From: Rhodoferax sp.
Lineage (GTDB): Bacteria > Pseudomonadota > Gammaproteobacteria > Burkholderiales > Burkholderiaceae_C
Reading direction: 5' to 3'
Length of the DNA: 42,256 bases
NCBI GenBank assembly: GCA_031291295.1
Contig: JARLJI010000060.1
Coordinates: 1-42,256, forward strand
Shown here: positions 17,249 to 25,121 of the stretch, piece by piece
Position numbering within the stretch: position 1 is the first letter of the stretch
Layout: the number at the start of each line of letters is the position of its first letter
Made by a program: the position numbers and the translations under genes
Notes under the pieces: generated by a model
What the model saw: only the letters and a program-made list of their open reading frames with translations
The model's database searches: none
Told to the model about the DNA's origin: nothing

Positions 17249-18241
17249 ATGCTCGACGCCACGATGGGCGAATTCGACCTGATTGCACGCTATTTCACAC
17301 GGCCCACGCCCCGGGCGGCGCTGGGCGTGGGAGACGACTGCGCGCTGTTGCAGCCCGGCCCCGGCATGCAGCTGGCCATCTCCACCGACATGCTGATCGA
17401 GGGCCGGCATTTCCTGTCCACGGTGGACCCATGCAAGCTGGGCCACAAGGCGCTGGCCGTGAACCTGAGCGATCTGGCCGCCTGCGGCGCCAGGCCGCTG
17501 GCCTTCACGCTGGCGCTGGCGTTGCCGCGCGCCGACGAGGCCTGGCTGGCGCCGTTCTCGCGCGGCCTGCTGGCGCTGGCCGACCTGCACGGCTGCGAGC
17601 TGATCGGCGGCGACACCACGCAGGGGCCGCTCAATATCTGCATCACGGTGTTCGGCGAGGTGCCGGCCGGCCAGGCGCTGCTGCGCTCGGGTGCCCGGGC
17701 CGGCGACGACCTTTATGTCAGCGGCACGCTGGGCGATGCGCGGCTGGCGCTGGAGGTGTTTCGCGGCACGCAAAGTGTGCCGGCCGCCGTGTTCGAGCAG
17801 GCCCGCGCGCGCATGGAGCAGCCGACGCCGCGCGTGGCGCTCGGCCTGGCGCTGCGCGGCATCGCCCATGCGGCGGCGGATGTGAGCGACGGCCTGCTGG
17901 GCGACCTGGGCCACATCCTCAGGGCATCGGGCGTGGGCGCGACCATCGACACCTCGATTGCTATTGATTTAATAGCGGCATGCCTATACCCAGCAAGGAC
18001 TGCAGCCGGATTTGACGCGGATACGCAGCTCGGCTACGTGCTGGCGGGCGGCGACGACTACGAACTGGTGTTCACCGCGCCGCCCTCGGAGCGCGACGCC
18101 GTGCAGGTGGCGGCAGAGCAGGCGCAAACCCCGGTCACGCGCATCGGGCGCATCGAGGCGCAGCCCGGCCTGCGGCTGGTCGATGGCGAGGGCCGGCCCG
18201 TGTCGGCGCAGCATCTGCGCTCCTTCGACCACTTTGCCTGA
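17249..18241 (+). CDS. thiL: Thiamine-monophosphate kinase
   Basis: 330 residues. It phosphorylates thiamine monophosphate to thiamine diphosphate with ATP. MGEFDLIARYF at residue 6 is the family start, followed by LGVGDDCALL, STDMLIEGRHFL, GHKALAVNLSDLAACGARPL, LIGGDTTQGPL, ADVSDGLLGDLGHIL and GGDDYELVFTAP. GGAGA precedes the ATG at 17249; the ATG at 17264 is the alternative. Residues ~237-256 (IAIDLIAACLYPARTAAGFD) come from a family 1 repeat read in frame, in a surface region before LGYVLAGGDDYE. pgpA starts 5 bp later. Confidence 0.95.
   Translation: MLDATMGEFDLIARYFTRPTPRAALGVGDDCALLQPGPGMQLAISTDMLIEGRHFLSTVDPCKLGHKALAVNLSDLAACGARPLAFTLALALPRADEAWLAPFSRGLLALADLHGCELIGGDTTQGPLNICITVFGEVPAGQALLRSGARAGDDLYVSGTLGDARLALEVFRGTQSVPAAVFEQARARMEQPTPRVALGLALRGIAHAAADVSDGLLGDLGHILRASGVGATIDTSIAIDLIAACLYPARTAAGFDADTQLGYVLAGGDDYELVFTAPPSERDAVQVAAEQAQTPVTRIGRIEAQPGLRLVDGEGRPVSAQHLRSFDHFA
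17957..18014 (+). repeat. Family 1 repeat, full copy inside thiL
   Basis: ATTGCTATTGATTTAATAGC is followed by GGCATGCCTATACCCAGCAA and GGACTGCAGCCGGATTTG. It runs in the gene's direction and is translated IAIDLIAACLYPARTAAGF, in the same frame as the copies in lysE, rpoN, the YdjC gene and the dehalogenase. Confidence 0.85.
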
Positions 18242-18246
18242 CGCCC

Positions 18247-18768
18247 ATGCCCTTTGATCTCCCAAGCCAACCCGTTCGCCCCAGCGCGAAATTCATGTTT
18301 GCGCACCCCGCGCACATCCTGGCCATGGGCTTTGGCTCGGGCCTGAGCCCCGTCGCGCCCGGCACGGCCGGCACGCTCTGGGCCTGGCTGGCGTATCTGG
18401 TGATGACGCTGTGGCTCTCCTCGGCACAGATCGGGCTGGTGATTGCGCTCTCGCTGCCGCTGGGCTGGTGGGCCTGCAGCGTCACCGCGCGCCACATGCA
18501 GGTGCAGGACCCCGGCAGCATCGTGTGGGACGAGGTGGTGGCGTTCTGGATCGTGCTGTGGCTGGTCATGCCCGCGGGTTTCTGGGGTCAGCTGGTGGCG
18601 TTCGCACTGTTCCGCTTCTTCGATGCGGTCAAGCCGGGGCCGGTGGCCTGGGCCGACCGCGCCTTCAAAGGCTGGGGCGCCCGCGGCGGCTTTGGCATCA
18701 TGTTCGACGACCTGGTGGCGGCGTTTTGCGCACTGCTGCTGATCGCAGCGTGGAGGTTTTTCCTGTGA
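18247..18768 (+). CDS. pgpA: Phosphatidylglycerophosphatase A
   Basis: 173 residues with about four hydrophobic segments, an inner-membrane enzyme. It dephosphorylates phosphatidylglycerol phosphate in phospholipid synthesis. GFGSGLSPVAPGTAGTLWAW near residue 28, DPGSIVWDEVVAFW near 88, FALFRFFDAVKPGPV near 118 and GGFGIMFDDLVAA near 142 carry the conserved acidic residues of the family. It is 5 bp after thiL and overlaps cinA by 4 bp. The thiL-pgpA-cinA order is common in proteobacteria. Confidence 0.95.
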   Translation: MPFDLPSQPVRPSAKFMFAHPAHILAMGFGSGLSPVAPGTAGTLWAWLAYLVMTLWLSSAQIGLVIALSLPLGWWACSVTARHMQVQDPGSIVWDEVVAFWIVLWLVMPAGFWGQLVAFALFRFFDAVKPGPVAWADRAFKGWGARGGFGIMFDDLVAAFCALLLIAAWRFFL

Positions 18769-19286
18769 ATACAGCGAAGGGCCGCCCGGAGTCGCTATCA
18801 AAACCAGAGCTGACTATGCTGGAACTGTGCGGGCAACTGGCTGATTTGCTTCAAAAGAAACAGTGGCTCCTGGCCAGCGCCGAAAGCTGTACCGGTGGCC
18901 TGATTGCCGGCGCCTGCACCGATCTGGCCGGCTCCAGCAACTGGTTCGAGCGTGGGTTTGTGACCTACTCGAATGAGGCGAAAACCGAGCTGCTGGGCGT
19001 CCCCGCGGCCTTGATCGCACAGCACGGCGCCGTGAGCGAGCCGGTAGCCCGCGCCATGGCCGAGGGCGCGATCGCCCACTCGCGCGCGCAGGTGTCGCTG
19101 GCCGTCACGGGCATTGCCGGGCCGACCGGCGGCAGTGCAGCCAAGCCGGTCGGCACGGTCTGGTTCGGCTGGTGCGTGCAAGGGCAACTGACGTCGGAGA
19201 CCCGGCGCTTTGACGGCGATCGCGCCGCCGTGCGCGCTGCCACTGTCCGGCATGCGTTGCAGCGCCTGCTGGCACTGCTGGGTTAA
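18765..19286 (+). CDS. pncC: Nicotinamide-nucleotide amidohydrolase (CinA C-terminal domain)
   Basis: 173 residues, the stand-alone CinA C-terminal domain. It deamidates NMN to nicotinate mononucleotide. WLLASAESCTGGLIAGACTD carries the conserved Ser, then GSSNWFERGFVTYSNEAKTE, GAVSEPVARAMAEGA and LAVTGIAGPTGGSAAKPVGT. I chose the GTG at 18765, overlapping the pgpA stop, because GGAGG sits 8 bases upstream. The first ~17 residues (VNTAKGRPESLSKPELT) are not part of the domain. They are encoded by a family 2 fragment joined to a family 1 fragment. The ATG at 18816 would remove them but has a poor ribosome-binding site. Confidence 0.9.
   Translation: MNTAKGRPESLSKPELTMLELCGQLADLLQKKQWLLASAESCTGGLIAGACTDLAGSSNWFERGFVTYSNEAKTELLGVPAALIAQHGAVSEPVARAMAEGAIAHSRAQVSLAVTGIAGPTGGSAAKPVGTVWFGWCVQGQLTSETRRFDGDRAAVRAATVRHALQRLLALLG
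18774..18791 (-). repeat. Family 2 repeat, terminal fragment at the start of cinA/pncC
   Basis: GCGAAGGGCCGCCCGGAG matches the outer end of the copy at 12215-12296 (GCGAAGGGCCGCCCCGAG) with one missing base. It is read as part of the cinA N-terminus. Confidence 0.6.
18793..18810 (-). repeat. Family 1 repeat, fragment at the start of cinA/pncC
   Basis: On the minus strand CTCTGGTTTTGATAGCGAC matches the TTTTGATAGC core of family 1. It directly follows the family 2 fragment, so pieces of two families are joined within 40 bp. Confidence 0.4.
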
Positions 19287-19295
19287 AGCCCCGCT

Positions 19296-19313
19296 GCAGG
19301 CTGGAGAGCCTGC
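19296..19313. terminator. Hairpin between convergent cinA and phcQ
   Basis: GCAGGCT-GGAG-AGCCTGC is a perfect 7-bp stem with a tetraloop in the 39-bp convergent gap. No T-tract follows on either strand, so it is only a candidate terminator or transcript-end stabiliser. Confidence 0.4.
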
Positions 19314-19325
19314 GCAGCGCGCGCC

Positions 19326-20306
19326 TCAGTGTTCCGTGGCGGAACGGCCGATCTGCTCGATCGCGTCGGCCATCCAGTCATCGGGCAAGCGGCCTGCGGC
19401 AGGCGCGCCCAGGCCCACCTCCCAGCCGTCGGCGCCCTTGTCGATCTGCACCGGCTGGCCCCACCACAGCAACCACGCGAGCCACGCCACCTGGGCCTGT
19501 GTCGGCGCTTCCTGCGCCGGGCCGTCCAGCAGCCAGGTCAAGGCCTGCCGGTCAAGCACCACGAGACGCTCGCCCTCGGCCCGGGTTTGCGTCGGCAACG
19601 CCTGGGCCAGGGCTGCCAGCGCCTGAGCGGGCGATGGGCCAGCGTTTGCGCCCAAGCCGCTATGGGCCTGTGCCAGCAGCTGCCCGATGGCCACGCCGCG
19701 CTGCGCCTCCGACTGCATCAAATCGGCATGGTCCAGTTTGCGCCAGTCAATCACCGGCGCTGTGCAGCCCGCGCGCAGCGCACTGTCCAAAAATACGGAA
19801 AACCCGGCGGCATAGTCGGGGCGCACGAAACCCGCGCACACCAGGGCCAGCTGGGTTACCCGGCTGGCCAGCAGCTGCTGTTGCTGCACCAGCATTTTTT
19901 CGCGCACCAGGCTGTCGCGCTCATTGCGCAGTTCGGCCAGTTCCAGCGCATTTTTCAGATCCGCACGCAGGCTTTCCAGGTCCCACGGCTTGGTGATGTA
20001 GCGGTAGATTTCACCGGTGTTGATGGCTTCGATCGCCTCGCCCATCTCGGAGTACGCCGTGGTCAGCATGCGCACGATGGCCGGATGATGCTCGCGGGCG
20101 TAGCTCAGCAACTCGTTGCCGTGCGCCCCCGGCATGCGCTGATCCGACACCAGCACGGCGATCTCGGCGCCGCGCGTGCGCAGCATCTCCTTGCCCTCCT
20201 CCACGGAAATTGCCGTGAGCACCGGGGCAATCGGGCTGACCAGACGCTCAAAATATTTGAGCGCCATGGCCTCGTCGTCAACGTACAGAATTTTCACAGC
20301 GGTCAT
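19326..20306 (-). CDS. phcQ: Response regulator PhcQ-like, REC domain plus uncharacterised C-terminus
   Basis: About 326 residues from the ATG at 20306, which has GAAGG 9 bases upstream; a GTG at 20312 is less favoured. The N-terminal receiver domain has ILYVDDEAMAL, the phospho-acceptor Asp in VLVSDQRMPGAHG, and YITKPWDLESL with the conserved Lys. A helical linker rich in Glu/Gln (AELRNERDSLVREKMLVQQQ) leads to ~190 residues with no DNA-binding or enzyme domain that I recognise. It is the fourth gene of phcBSRQ, 28 bp after phcR. In Ralstonia solanacearum PhcQ acts with PhcR in relaying the cell-density signal to PhcA; the role here is inferred from operon order and architecture. Confidence 0.83.
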   Translation of the reverse strand: MTAVKILYVDDEAMALKYFERLVSPIAPVLTAISVEEGKEMLRTRGAEIAVLVSDQRMPGAHGNELLSYAREHHPAIVRMLTTAYSEMGEAIEAINTGEIYRYITKPWDLESLRADLKNALELAELRNERDSLVREKMLVQQQQLLASRVTQLALVCAGFVRPDYAAGFSVFLDSALRAGCTAPVIDWRKLDHADLMQSEAQRGVAIGQLLAQAHSGLGANAGPSPAQALAALAQALPTQTRAEGERLVVLDRQALTWLLDGPAQEAPTQAQVAWLAWLLWWGQPVQIDKGADGWEVGLGAPAAGRLPDDWMADAIEQIGRSATEH

Positions 20307-20340
20307 TTGCACAGGCCTTCACCAAAAATACGGATCCCCA

Positions 20341-21567
20341 TCAGGGTTTGAAATACAGGGACACGGTCGCACCATGGCCCAGTTCGGAGTTCAGTTCGAT
20401 CGAGCCACCGAGGGATTGCACCACGCGGCGGCAAAACATCAGCCCCATGCCATTACCGCCCGACTGCGCGCGGGTCGTCACCGGTTCATGCGTCAGCTTG
20501 GCCAGAATCTCGGGGGCAATGCCGTGGCCGTTGTCGATAAAGCGGATCCAGGGCCGGGCGCGGCCGTCGGGCCCGGGCTCGCGCCCCAACACGATTTGCA
20601 GGTGCGGCTCGGGCTGCTCATGCAGCGCCAGCAGCGCGTTTTTGGTCAGCGTGGACAGCACCAGATAGAGCAGGTCGCGCTGGCCCGGCAAGGCAAAGTC
20701 AGACGTGACCTCGCAACCGACCCAGCTGCGCTCTTCGCGCTCAAACGGGAATTCCTTGAGCAGGGCCTGCACCAGGCTGCTGGCCGTGACCGGCTGGTCG
20801 ATCGAGCCCGGGTAGGCGTCGCGCGCCGAACGCACGAACGCCGACACCAGCGACTGGCAATACAGCGCGCTGCGCTGCGCGCCGGCCAGCGCAGCCATCA
20901 CTTCGCCGGGCTGGCGCTCGGAAAAACAGGCCAGGCGCGTTGCGTCCTGCACCGCGGCCGGGGCGGCCTGCGCGGGCGACTGGTACCGGTCCGTGATGGC
21001 CGTGACAAAGCCGCGCACCGTGGCCAGCGGCGTGTTCAGCTCATGCGCCAGAAAGCCCAGGGTTTCGCGCATCGCCAGCATGCGGTTTTCCTGCAGGGCC
21101 CGCTCCATCGTCTGGGCCCGGAACAGCGTCATCGCCTCGCGCAGGATCAGCCTGGTTTGCACCAGGTCCAGGGGCTTTTCGAGGATCCGGAAGACGTGCC
21201 CTTCATTGATCGCGGCAATGGCCACGTCTTTTTCGGCATAGGCGGTGGCCAGCAAACGCACCAGATGCTTGAAGTCGCGCTGCACCGCCAGCAACAGATC
21301 GAGCCCATTGCGCTGCGGCATGCGGTAGTCGGTGACCAGCAGGGCCACCGAGCGGCCCTGCTCGCGCAGCAGCGCCAACGCCTCGTCCACGCCCGTGGCC
21401 GTGAGGACATTGAACTCATCGGCAAACGTGCGGGCAAACCACTTGCACGACTGCGGCTCGTCGTCCACGAACAAAATCACGGGCTGCCCCGCGCGCGCGC
21501 CGGCGGGTGCCGGGTCGGATGCATGGGGATGGGCAGGTGGAGACGGCATGGTGTCGTACACGTTCAC
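20341..21567 (-). CDS. phcR: PhcR-like hybrid response regulator/histidine kinase
   Basis: 408 residues in the reversed hybrid order typical of PhcR. An N-terminal receiver domain (VILFVDDEPQSCKWFAR; phospho-acceptor in LLVTDYRMPQRNG; Lys in RILEKPLDLVQT) is followed by a kinase module. The H-box is ETLGFLAHELNTPLATVRGF near residue 170, the N-box LSTLTKNALLAL, the G1 box FIDNGHGI and the G2 box GGNGMGLMFC. All catalytic motifs look intact. The GTG at 21567 overlaps the phcS stop by 4 bp (GTGA). No Shine-Dalgarno is seen, so coupling to phcS is likely; an ATG at 21549 is the alternative. No membrane segment or DNA-binding domain is present. Confidence 0.88.
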   Translation of the reverse strand: MNVYDTMPSPPAHPHASDPAPAGARAGQPVILFVDDEPQSCKWFARTFADEFNVLTATGVDEALALLREQGRSVALLVTDYRMPQRNGLDLLLAVQRDFKHLVRLLATAYAEKDVAIAAINEGHVFRILEKPLDLVQTRLILREAMTLFRAQTMERALQENRMLAMRETLGFLAHELNTPLATVRGFVTAITDRYQSPAQAAPAAVQDATRLACFSERQPGEVMAALAGAQRSALYCQSLVSAFVRSARDAYPGSIDQPVTASSLVQALLKEFPFEREERSWVGCEVTSDFALPGQRDLLYLVLSTLTKNALLALHEQPEPHLQIVLGREPGPDGRARPWIRFIDNGHGIAPEILAKLTHEPVTTRAQSGGNGMGLMFCRRVVQSLGGSIELNSELGHGATVSLYFKP

Positions 21568-22898
21568 ATCGATGAATCGGCGACGGCGAGATCAAAACTG
21601 AACTCGGTCCAGACCCCCGGTTCGCTGGTCACACTCAGGATGCCGCCGTGGCGTTGGATGATGGCGTAGCTCACGCTCAGCCCCAGCCCCAGGCCCTGGC
21701 CCACGCCACGCGTGGTGAAGAAGGGCTCGAACACGCGGGTCAGGTTTTCCGGCTCGATGCCGGTGCCGTTGTCGCGCACCGTCACGTACAGCCGCCCATC
21801 GCGGTGTTGCCCGGTGACTTCGATGCGCGGTTGCGCGCGCGCCGCCTTGCGCAGGGCCAGCGCCGCATTGCTGAACAGGTTGATGAGCACGCCAATGACG
21901 GCCGGCTCGTCGCCGCGCACATGGGTGTCCTGCGGCCAGTGCACCTGCACGTCCACACCACTGAGTTCATGCCCGGTCAGGCGCTGTGCCGACAGCACGG
22001 CCTTTTCCAGCAGAAAGATGCGGCTGCTGTCTTCGCCCGGCTTCTGGTAGGCAAAGGTCTTGAGGTCGGAGACGATGTTCTGCACCCGCGCCAGGCCCTC
22101 CTTGGCATCGACCAGGCTTTCCTTGAGATCGGCACTCTGGTTCACCACCGGATCGAGCAGAGCCATGTTCAGGGCCATCATGCTGTAGTTCACCGGATTG
22201 TTCACCTCGTGCATCAGGCCCGCCGACAAGGTACCCAGCGCGGCCATTTTTTCCTGCTGGATCATGTGGCCCTTGATTTGCGCGAGCGCCTGGTTGGTGT
22301 TCACCAGTGTGGCATTTTTTTCCGCCACCTCGCGCTGCAGGCGAAACAGTTGCAGGCGTGCCCGCTCATTAAAGTAAGTACATACCGCACTAGCCGCCGC
22401 AGAAAACAGGAGGAACAGCGAGTTGCCAGCGAACTTTCCCACGTCCGACAGTCCGACGGGATTCAGGGCGCACGCCAGCAGGTAGATCGCGTAGGTGAAA
22501 AGACCAAAACCGACTCCTTCGAGAAAGGTGATGGGCAAGACAATACCGGCGGCATACAGCGCCAGATGCAGCCCCACGAAGTAGATGGACTGCACGCCGT
22601 CGGTAACGCCAATCATCCAGGCAATCATCATCTGCGGTAACGCCAGCCACAGCAGGGTCAGGGGTCGCACCCAAGTACGGCCGGCGGCGGTGTATAACGC
22701 CAGGAAGATCAGCAGCGTGAACAGCGCGATGCCCACGCGGACCGCCATGAACTGGCCGAGTCGCTCGGGATAAACGGCAAGATCCAGCCCTGCCCCCAGC
22801 AGCACCAGCACCATCGAGGTGATGCTTCCCGCTTTGCTGTATGCAACGCGGAATTCACTCAACTCCTGGTGATAGGGCGACACGGCTCGGCTGGACAT
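21564..22898 (-). CDS. phcS: PhcS-like sensor histidine kinase with six membrane helices
   Basis: About 444 residues from the ATG at 22898; an ATG at 22973 would overlap phcB by 53 bp. Residues ~20-200 hold six hydrophobic segments, for example ITSMVLVLLGAGLDLAV, VGIALFTLLIFLALY and FVGLHLALYAAGIVLPITFL, with short loops. This suits sensing of a membrane-soluble signal. A coiled linker leads to the kinase: H-box GTLSAGLMHEVNNPVNYSMM, N-box LINLFSNAALALR, G1 VRDNGTGIEPENL and G2 RGVGQGLGLGLSV. In Ralstonia PhcS detects 3-hydroxy fatty acid methyl esters made by PhcB. The same order and architecture support that role here. Confidence 0.88.
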   Translation of the reverse strand: MSSRAVSPYHQELSEFRVAYSKAGSITSMVLVLLGAGLDLAVYPERLGQFMAVRVGIALFTLLIFLALYTAAGRTWVRPLTLLWLALPQMMIAWMIGVTDGVQSIYFVGLHLALYAAGIVLPITFLEGVGFGLFTYAIYLLACALNPVGLSDVGKFAGNSLFLLFSAAASAVCTYFNERARLQLFRLQREVAEKNATLVNTNQALAQIKGHMIQQEKMAALGTLSAGLMHEVNNPVNYSMMALNMALLDPVVNQSADLKESLVDAKEGLARVQNIVSDLKTFAYQKPGEDSSRIFLLEKAVLSAQRLTGHELSGVDVQVHWPQDTHVRGDEPAVIGVLINLFSNAALALRKAARAQPRIEVTGQHRDGRLYVTVRDNGTGIEPENLTRVFEPFFTTRGVGQGLGLGLSVSYAIIQRHGGILSVTSEPGVWTEFSFDLAVADSSM

Positions 22899-22920
22899 TG
22901 ACAGTGGCCCGGCCACGCGC

Positions 22921-24330
22921 TCAGGCGCCGGCGGTAACCTGAAACTCGGCAAAAATGTTGGCTCCGGTGTCATCGGTGTAGAGCCGGGTGTTTTCCCGGT
23001 TATTTGGCAAGACGCTTTCCAGCTGGGCTTCATCGCGGTAAATCAGGTGCCACTCAAGCAGGTGTTCCATGCCATGGCGCTCCGGGTTACTGGAGTGCAC
23101 ATTGGTGACCAGCACGGTGCCGCCTACGCTGCTGCGTGAGACGAAATACTGCAGCAGCCGTGAGCAAACCTTGTCCGACAGGTAGTCAAACAAGCCCGCG
23201 CAATAGACAAAGTCGAACTGCGTCTGCGCGTCGAGCGGGTCATCCTTTTTCGAGGCCCGTTTCAGCAACTGGTGCACCGACTCGTGGATGTACTCGACCT
23301 GGACCTTTTTACCGTGCGTCTGGCAGCTTTTCTCGATGCAGGAACGGGTATACGCCAGCGTTTCTTCGCTGAAATCCATCAGCTTGAACATCAGACGCTC
23401 CGGGTGTGGATGCTGGGCGATGAAGCGCTGGATCTCCACGGCCGGACCGCAGCCCACGTTCAGGATGCTGATGTCACGCTGCTCGCGTTCCGCCCGCTCG
23501 GCCGCCTTGTTCAGGTAGCCCACCAGGATGTCGATCCGGTTGCGGTGCGCCTGCGCCACGATACACCGGATGAACATCGTGTTGATGATCTGAAAATAAG
23601 TGCTATTGCCCTGGCGCGGATCGCTCAACATCTGGTTCACCATCTCGTAGTCGCCGGCATAGCCCATGGGCTTGGCGAACGTGCGGTACACAAACGGGGC
23701 GCGCAGCAACAGCGGATGCAGCGCCGTCTGGGCGAAGTTGCGGTGCGCGACGCTGTCTTCCACATCAATCAGCTTGGCTTCTTCCTCCAGCCAGATCAGG
23801 TACTCCTTGCCCTTTTGCATGATGGGCGTGGCCAGTTCGTAGAAAATATCTTCCCGGATCCGCCCCTGCGCATCGCGCGGCAGCACATCCGACATGTCCG
23901 CCTGGTCGGCCCAGCGCGAGGTCTCAGACAAAAAGGTGCGCGCCTCGCTGATCGCGACCTGATAGTTTCTGCTGATGCGGAAACGGGAATTCCATTCCTG
24001 GACAAAGGTCCTTGCCTCTGCCTCGACGCGCGACAAATCGCCCCGGATGGCATTGAATTCGGACCAGTCGTCGGTCAGCGTGACGGATACCAGCGCCATC
24101 AGGCCCGTGTTGAGCATACTGACGACGACCGCATTGCCCTTGTAGATGGTGCGGTCCCCGGCGCGCACGGTGACCTCGCGCAGCACCTCGCTGACCTGCA
24201 CGATGGAGTACGGGTTGTAGATTTCCATCACCAGCGAATGGCGCTGGTGATTGGTCAGCGTGCCCCGGACGGAGTCGCCCTGGCTGTTGCGAAAAGTGAT
24301 GACAGGGTCTATTTGGCGAAGTGTCTGCAC
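22921..24330 (-). CDS. phcB: PhcB-like SAM-dependent methyltransferase (quorum signal synthase)
   Basis: 469 residues. The C-terminal half is a class I methyltransferase: ILNVGCGPAVEIQRFIAQHP near residue 290 is the SAM-binding motif I, followed by FKLMDFSEETLAY, FDFVYCAGLFDYL and VLVTNVHSSN. Residues ~1-90 form a beta-rich domain reminiscent of PilZ. The middle region (YELATPIMQKGKEYLIWLEE, RTFAKPMGYAGDYEMVNQML) is characteristic of PhcB-type enzymes. In Ralstonia PhcB makes the signal 3-OH palmitate or myristate methyl ester. The start is the GTG at 24330: the frame is closed by a TGA six codons upstream, and no clear Shine-Dalgarno is visible. It is first in the phcBSRQ operon. The exact ester cannot be predicted. 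Confidence 0.9.
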   Translation of the reverse strand: MQTLRQIDPVITFRNSQGDSVRGTLTNHQRHSLVMEIYNPYSIVQVSEVLREVTVRAGDRTIYKGNAVVVSMLNTGLMALVSVTLTDDWSEFNAIRGDLSRVEAEARTFVQEWNSRFRISRNYQVAISEARTFLSETSRWADQADMSDVLPRDAQGRIREDIFYELATPIMQKGKEYLIWLEEEAKLIDVEDSVAHRNFAQTALHPLLLRAPFVYRTFAKPMGYAGDYEMVNQMLSDPRQGNSTYFQIINTMFIRCIVAQAHRNRIDILVGYLNKAAERAEREQRDISILNVGCGPAVEIQRFIAQHPHPERLMFKLMDFSEETLAYTRSCIEKSCQTHGKKVQVEYIHESVHQLLKRASKKDDPLDAQTQFDFVYCAGLFDYLSDKVCSRLLQYFVSRSSVGGTVLVTNVHSSNPERHGMEHLLEWHLIYRDEAQLESVLPNNRENTRLYTDDTGANIFAEFQVTAGA

Positions 24331-24671
24331 GGTGTCTGACGATCAGAAATGGGAGGAATTCACTGCCTCAAGGAGTTGGTCAGCGTACCACGCGGGGCAG
24401 ATTAGTTCATAAGGATTACACGGCTTGCCTCCCGTTTTGATTGGGCCAAGCGCTCGGGCTACATTCTGTCACTATTGAGAAAGCCATAAATACGGATATA
24501 CGGTAGCCGTGGCGAGACAGCGACAGTCGCATCAACTGACAGCCAACTGCGCACTACGCCACGTTTTGGGAGGTTTTCGAAGGCCACGGGGAGTGACATC
24601 CCGTGTGCGCACGCTATTATTCCGGGCAGGGACTTCTCTTCCACGACAACAACGCCAACCGAAGATTCACG
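24331..24671. other. 341-bp divergent intergenic region between phcB and the CZB gene
   Basis: This region must hold the phcB promoter (minus) and that of the CZB gene (plus). It is AT-richer than its neighbours. A good plus-strand promoter is visible at 24593-24620. For phcB I see only AT-rich candidates around 24395-24425 and no clear hexamer pair. GTTTTGATTGG...GGGCTACATTC at 24434-24470 may be a strongly decayed family 1 repeat. No RNA gene or ORF is convincing. Confidence 0.5.
24593..24620 (+). promoter_or_regulatory. Sigma-70-like promoter of the CZB gene
   Basis: GTGACA (24593-24598, five of six to consensus) and TATTAT (24615-24620, five of six) are separated by 16 bp. The predicted start site is ~45 nt before the ATG at 24672. 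It is the best-looking promoter in the window. Confidence 0.55.
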
Positions 24672-25112
24672 ATGCTCAAGTTTTTACGCTTTGGGCGCTC
24701 GCCTGATTCCATACTCACCACCATGACGGCCGGGACCGCGGCCGAGATCGAGGCCGAAGTCCGCCGGCTGGACATCGATGCCGCCATCGCCGCCGAAGAA
24801 AGCTGGAAGGTCCGGCTGGACGCCTACCTGGCGGGCAAATCCACCGAGGATTTTCGCCCCGAGGTGATCTGCTTCGACGACCGCTGCGAACTCGGCAAGT
24901 GGCTGCACGGCCCGGGGCGCGCGCGGCTGGGCAAATACACCTCGTTCAAGCTGCTGGTGGCCGAGCACAAGAATTTCCATTACCACGCCTCCAATGTGGT
25001 GAGTTTTGTCGAGTCCGGCCGACTCGACAAGGCGGTCAACCTGCTGACCACGGACTTCGAGCGCAGCAGCGCGCGCGTGGTGGAATTGCTGAACCTGCTC
25101 AGGGAGCCCTGA
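24672..25112 (+). CDS. CZB-domain (chemoreceptor zinc-binding) protein, stand-alone
   Basis: 146 residues from the ATG at 24672, with no strong Shine-Dalgarno. The CZB domain spans about residues 35-110: EESWKVRLDAYLAG, then RCELGKWLHG with the conserved Cys72, and AEHKNFHYHASNVV with His99 and His103. CZB domains bind zinc through one Cys and three His and occur on cytoplasmic chemoreceptors or diguanylate cyclases. Here the expected first His (three residues before Trp45) is Glu42, so the site may bind zinc differently or not at all. The protein has no signalling output domain. It is divergent from phcB; a link to signalling is only positional. Confidence 0.78.
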   Translation: MLKFLRFGRSPDSILTTMTAGTAAEIEAEVRRLDIDAAIAAEESWKVRLDAYLAGKSTEDFRPEVICFDDRCELGKWLHGPGRARLGKYTSFKLLVAEHKNFHYHASNVVSFVESGRLDKAVNLLTTDFERSSARVVELLNLLREP

Positions 25113-25121
25113 GCGGCCCGC

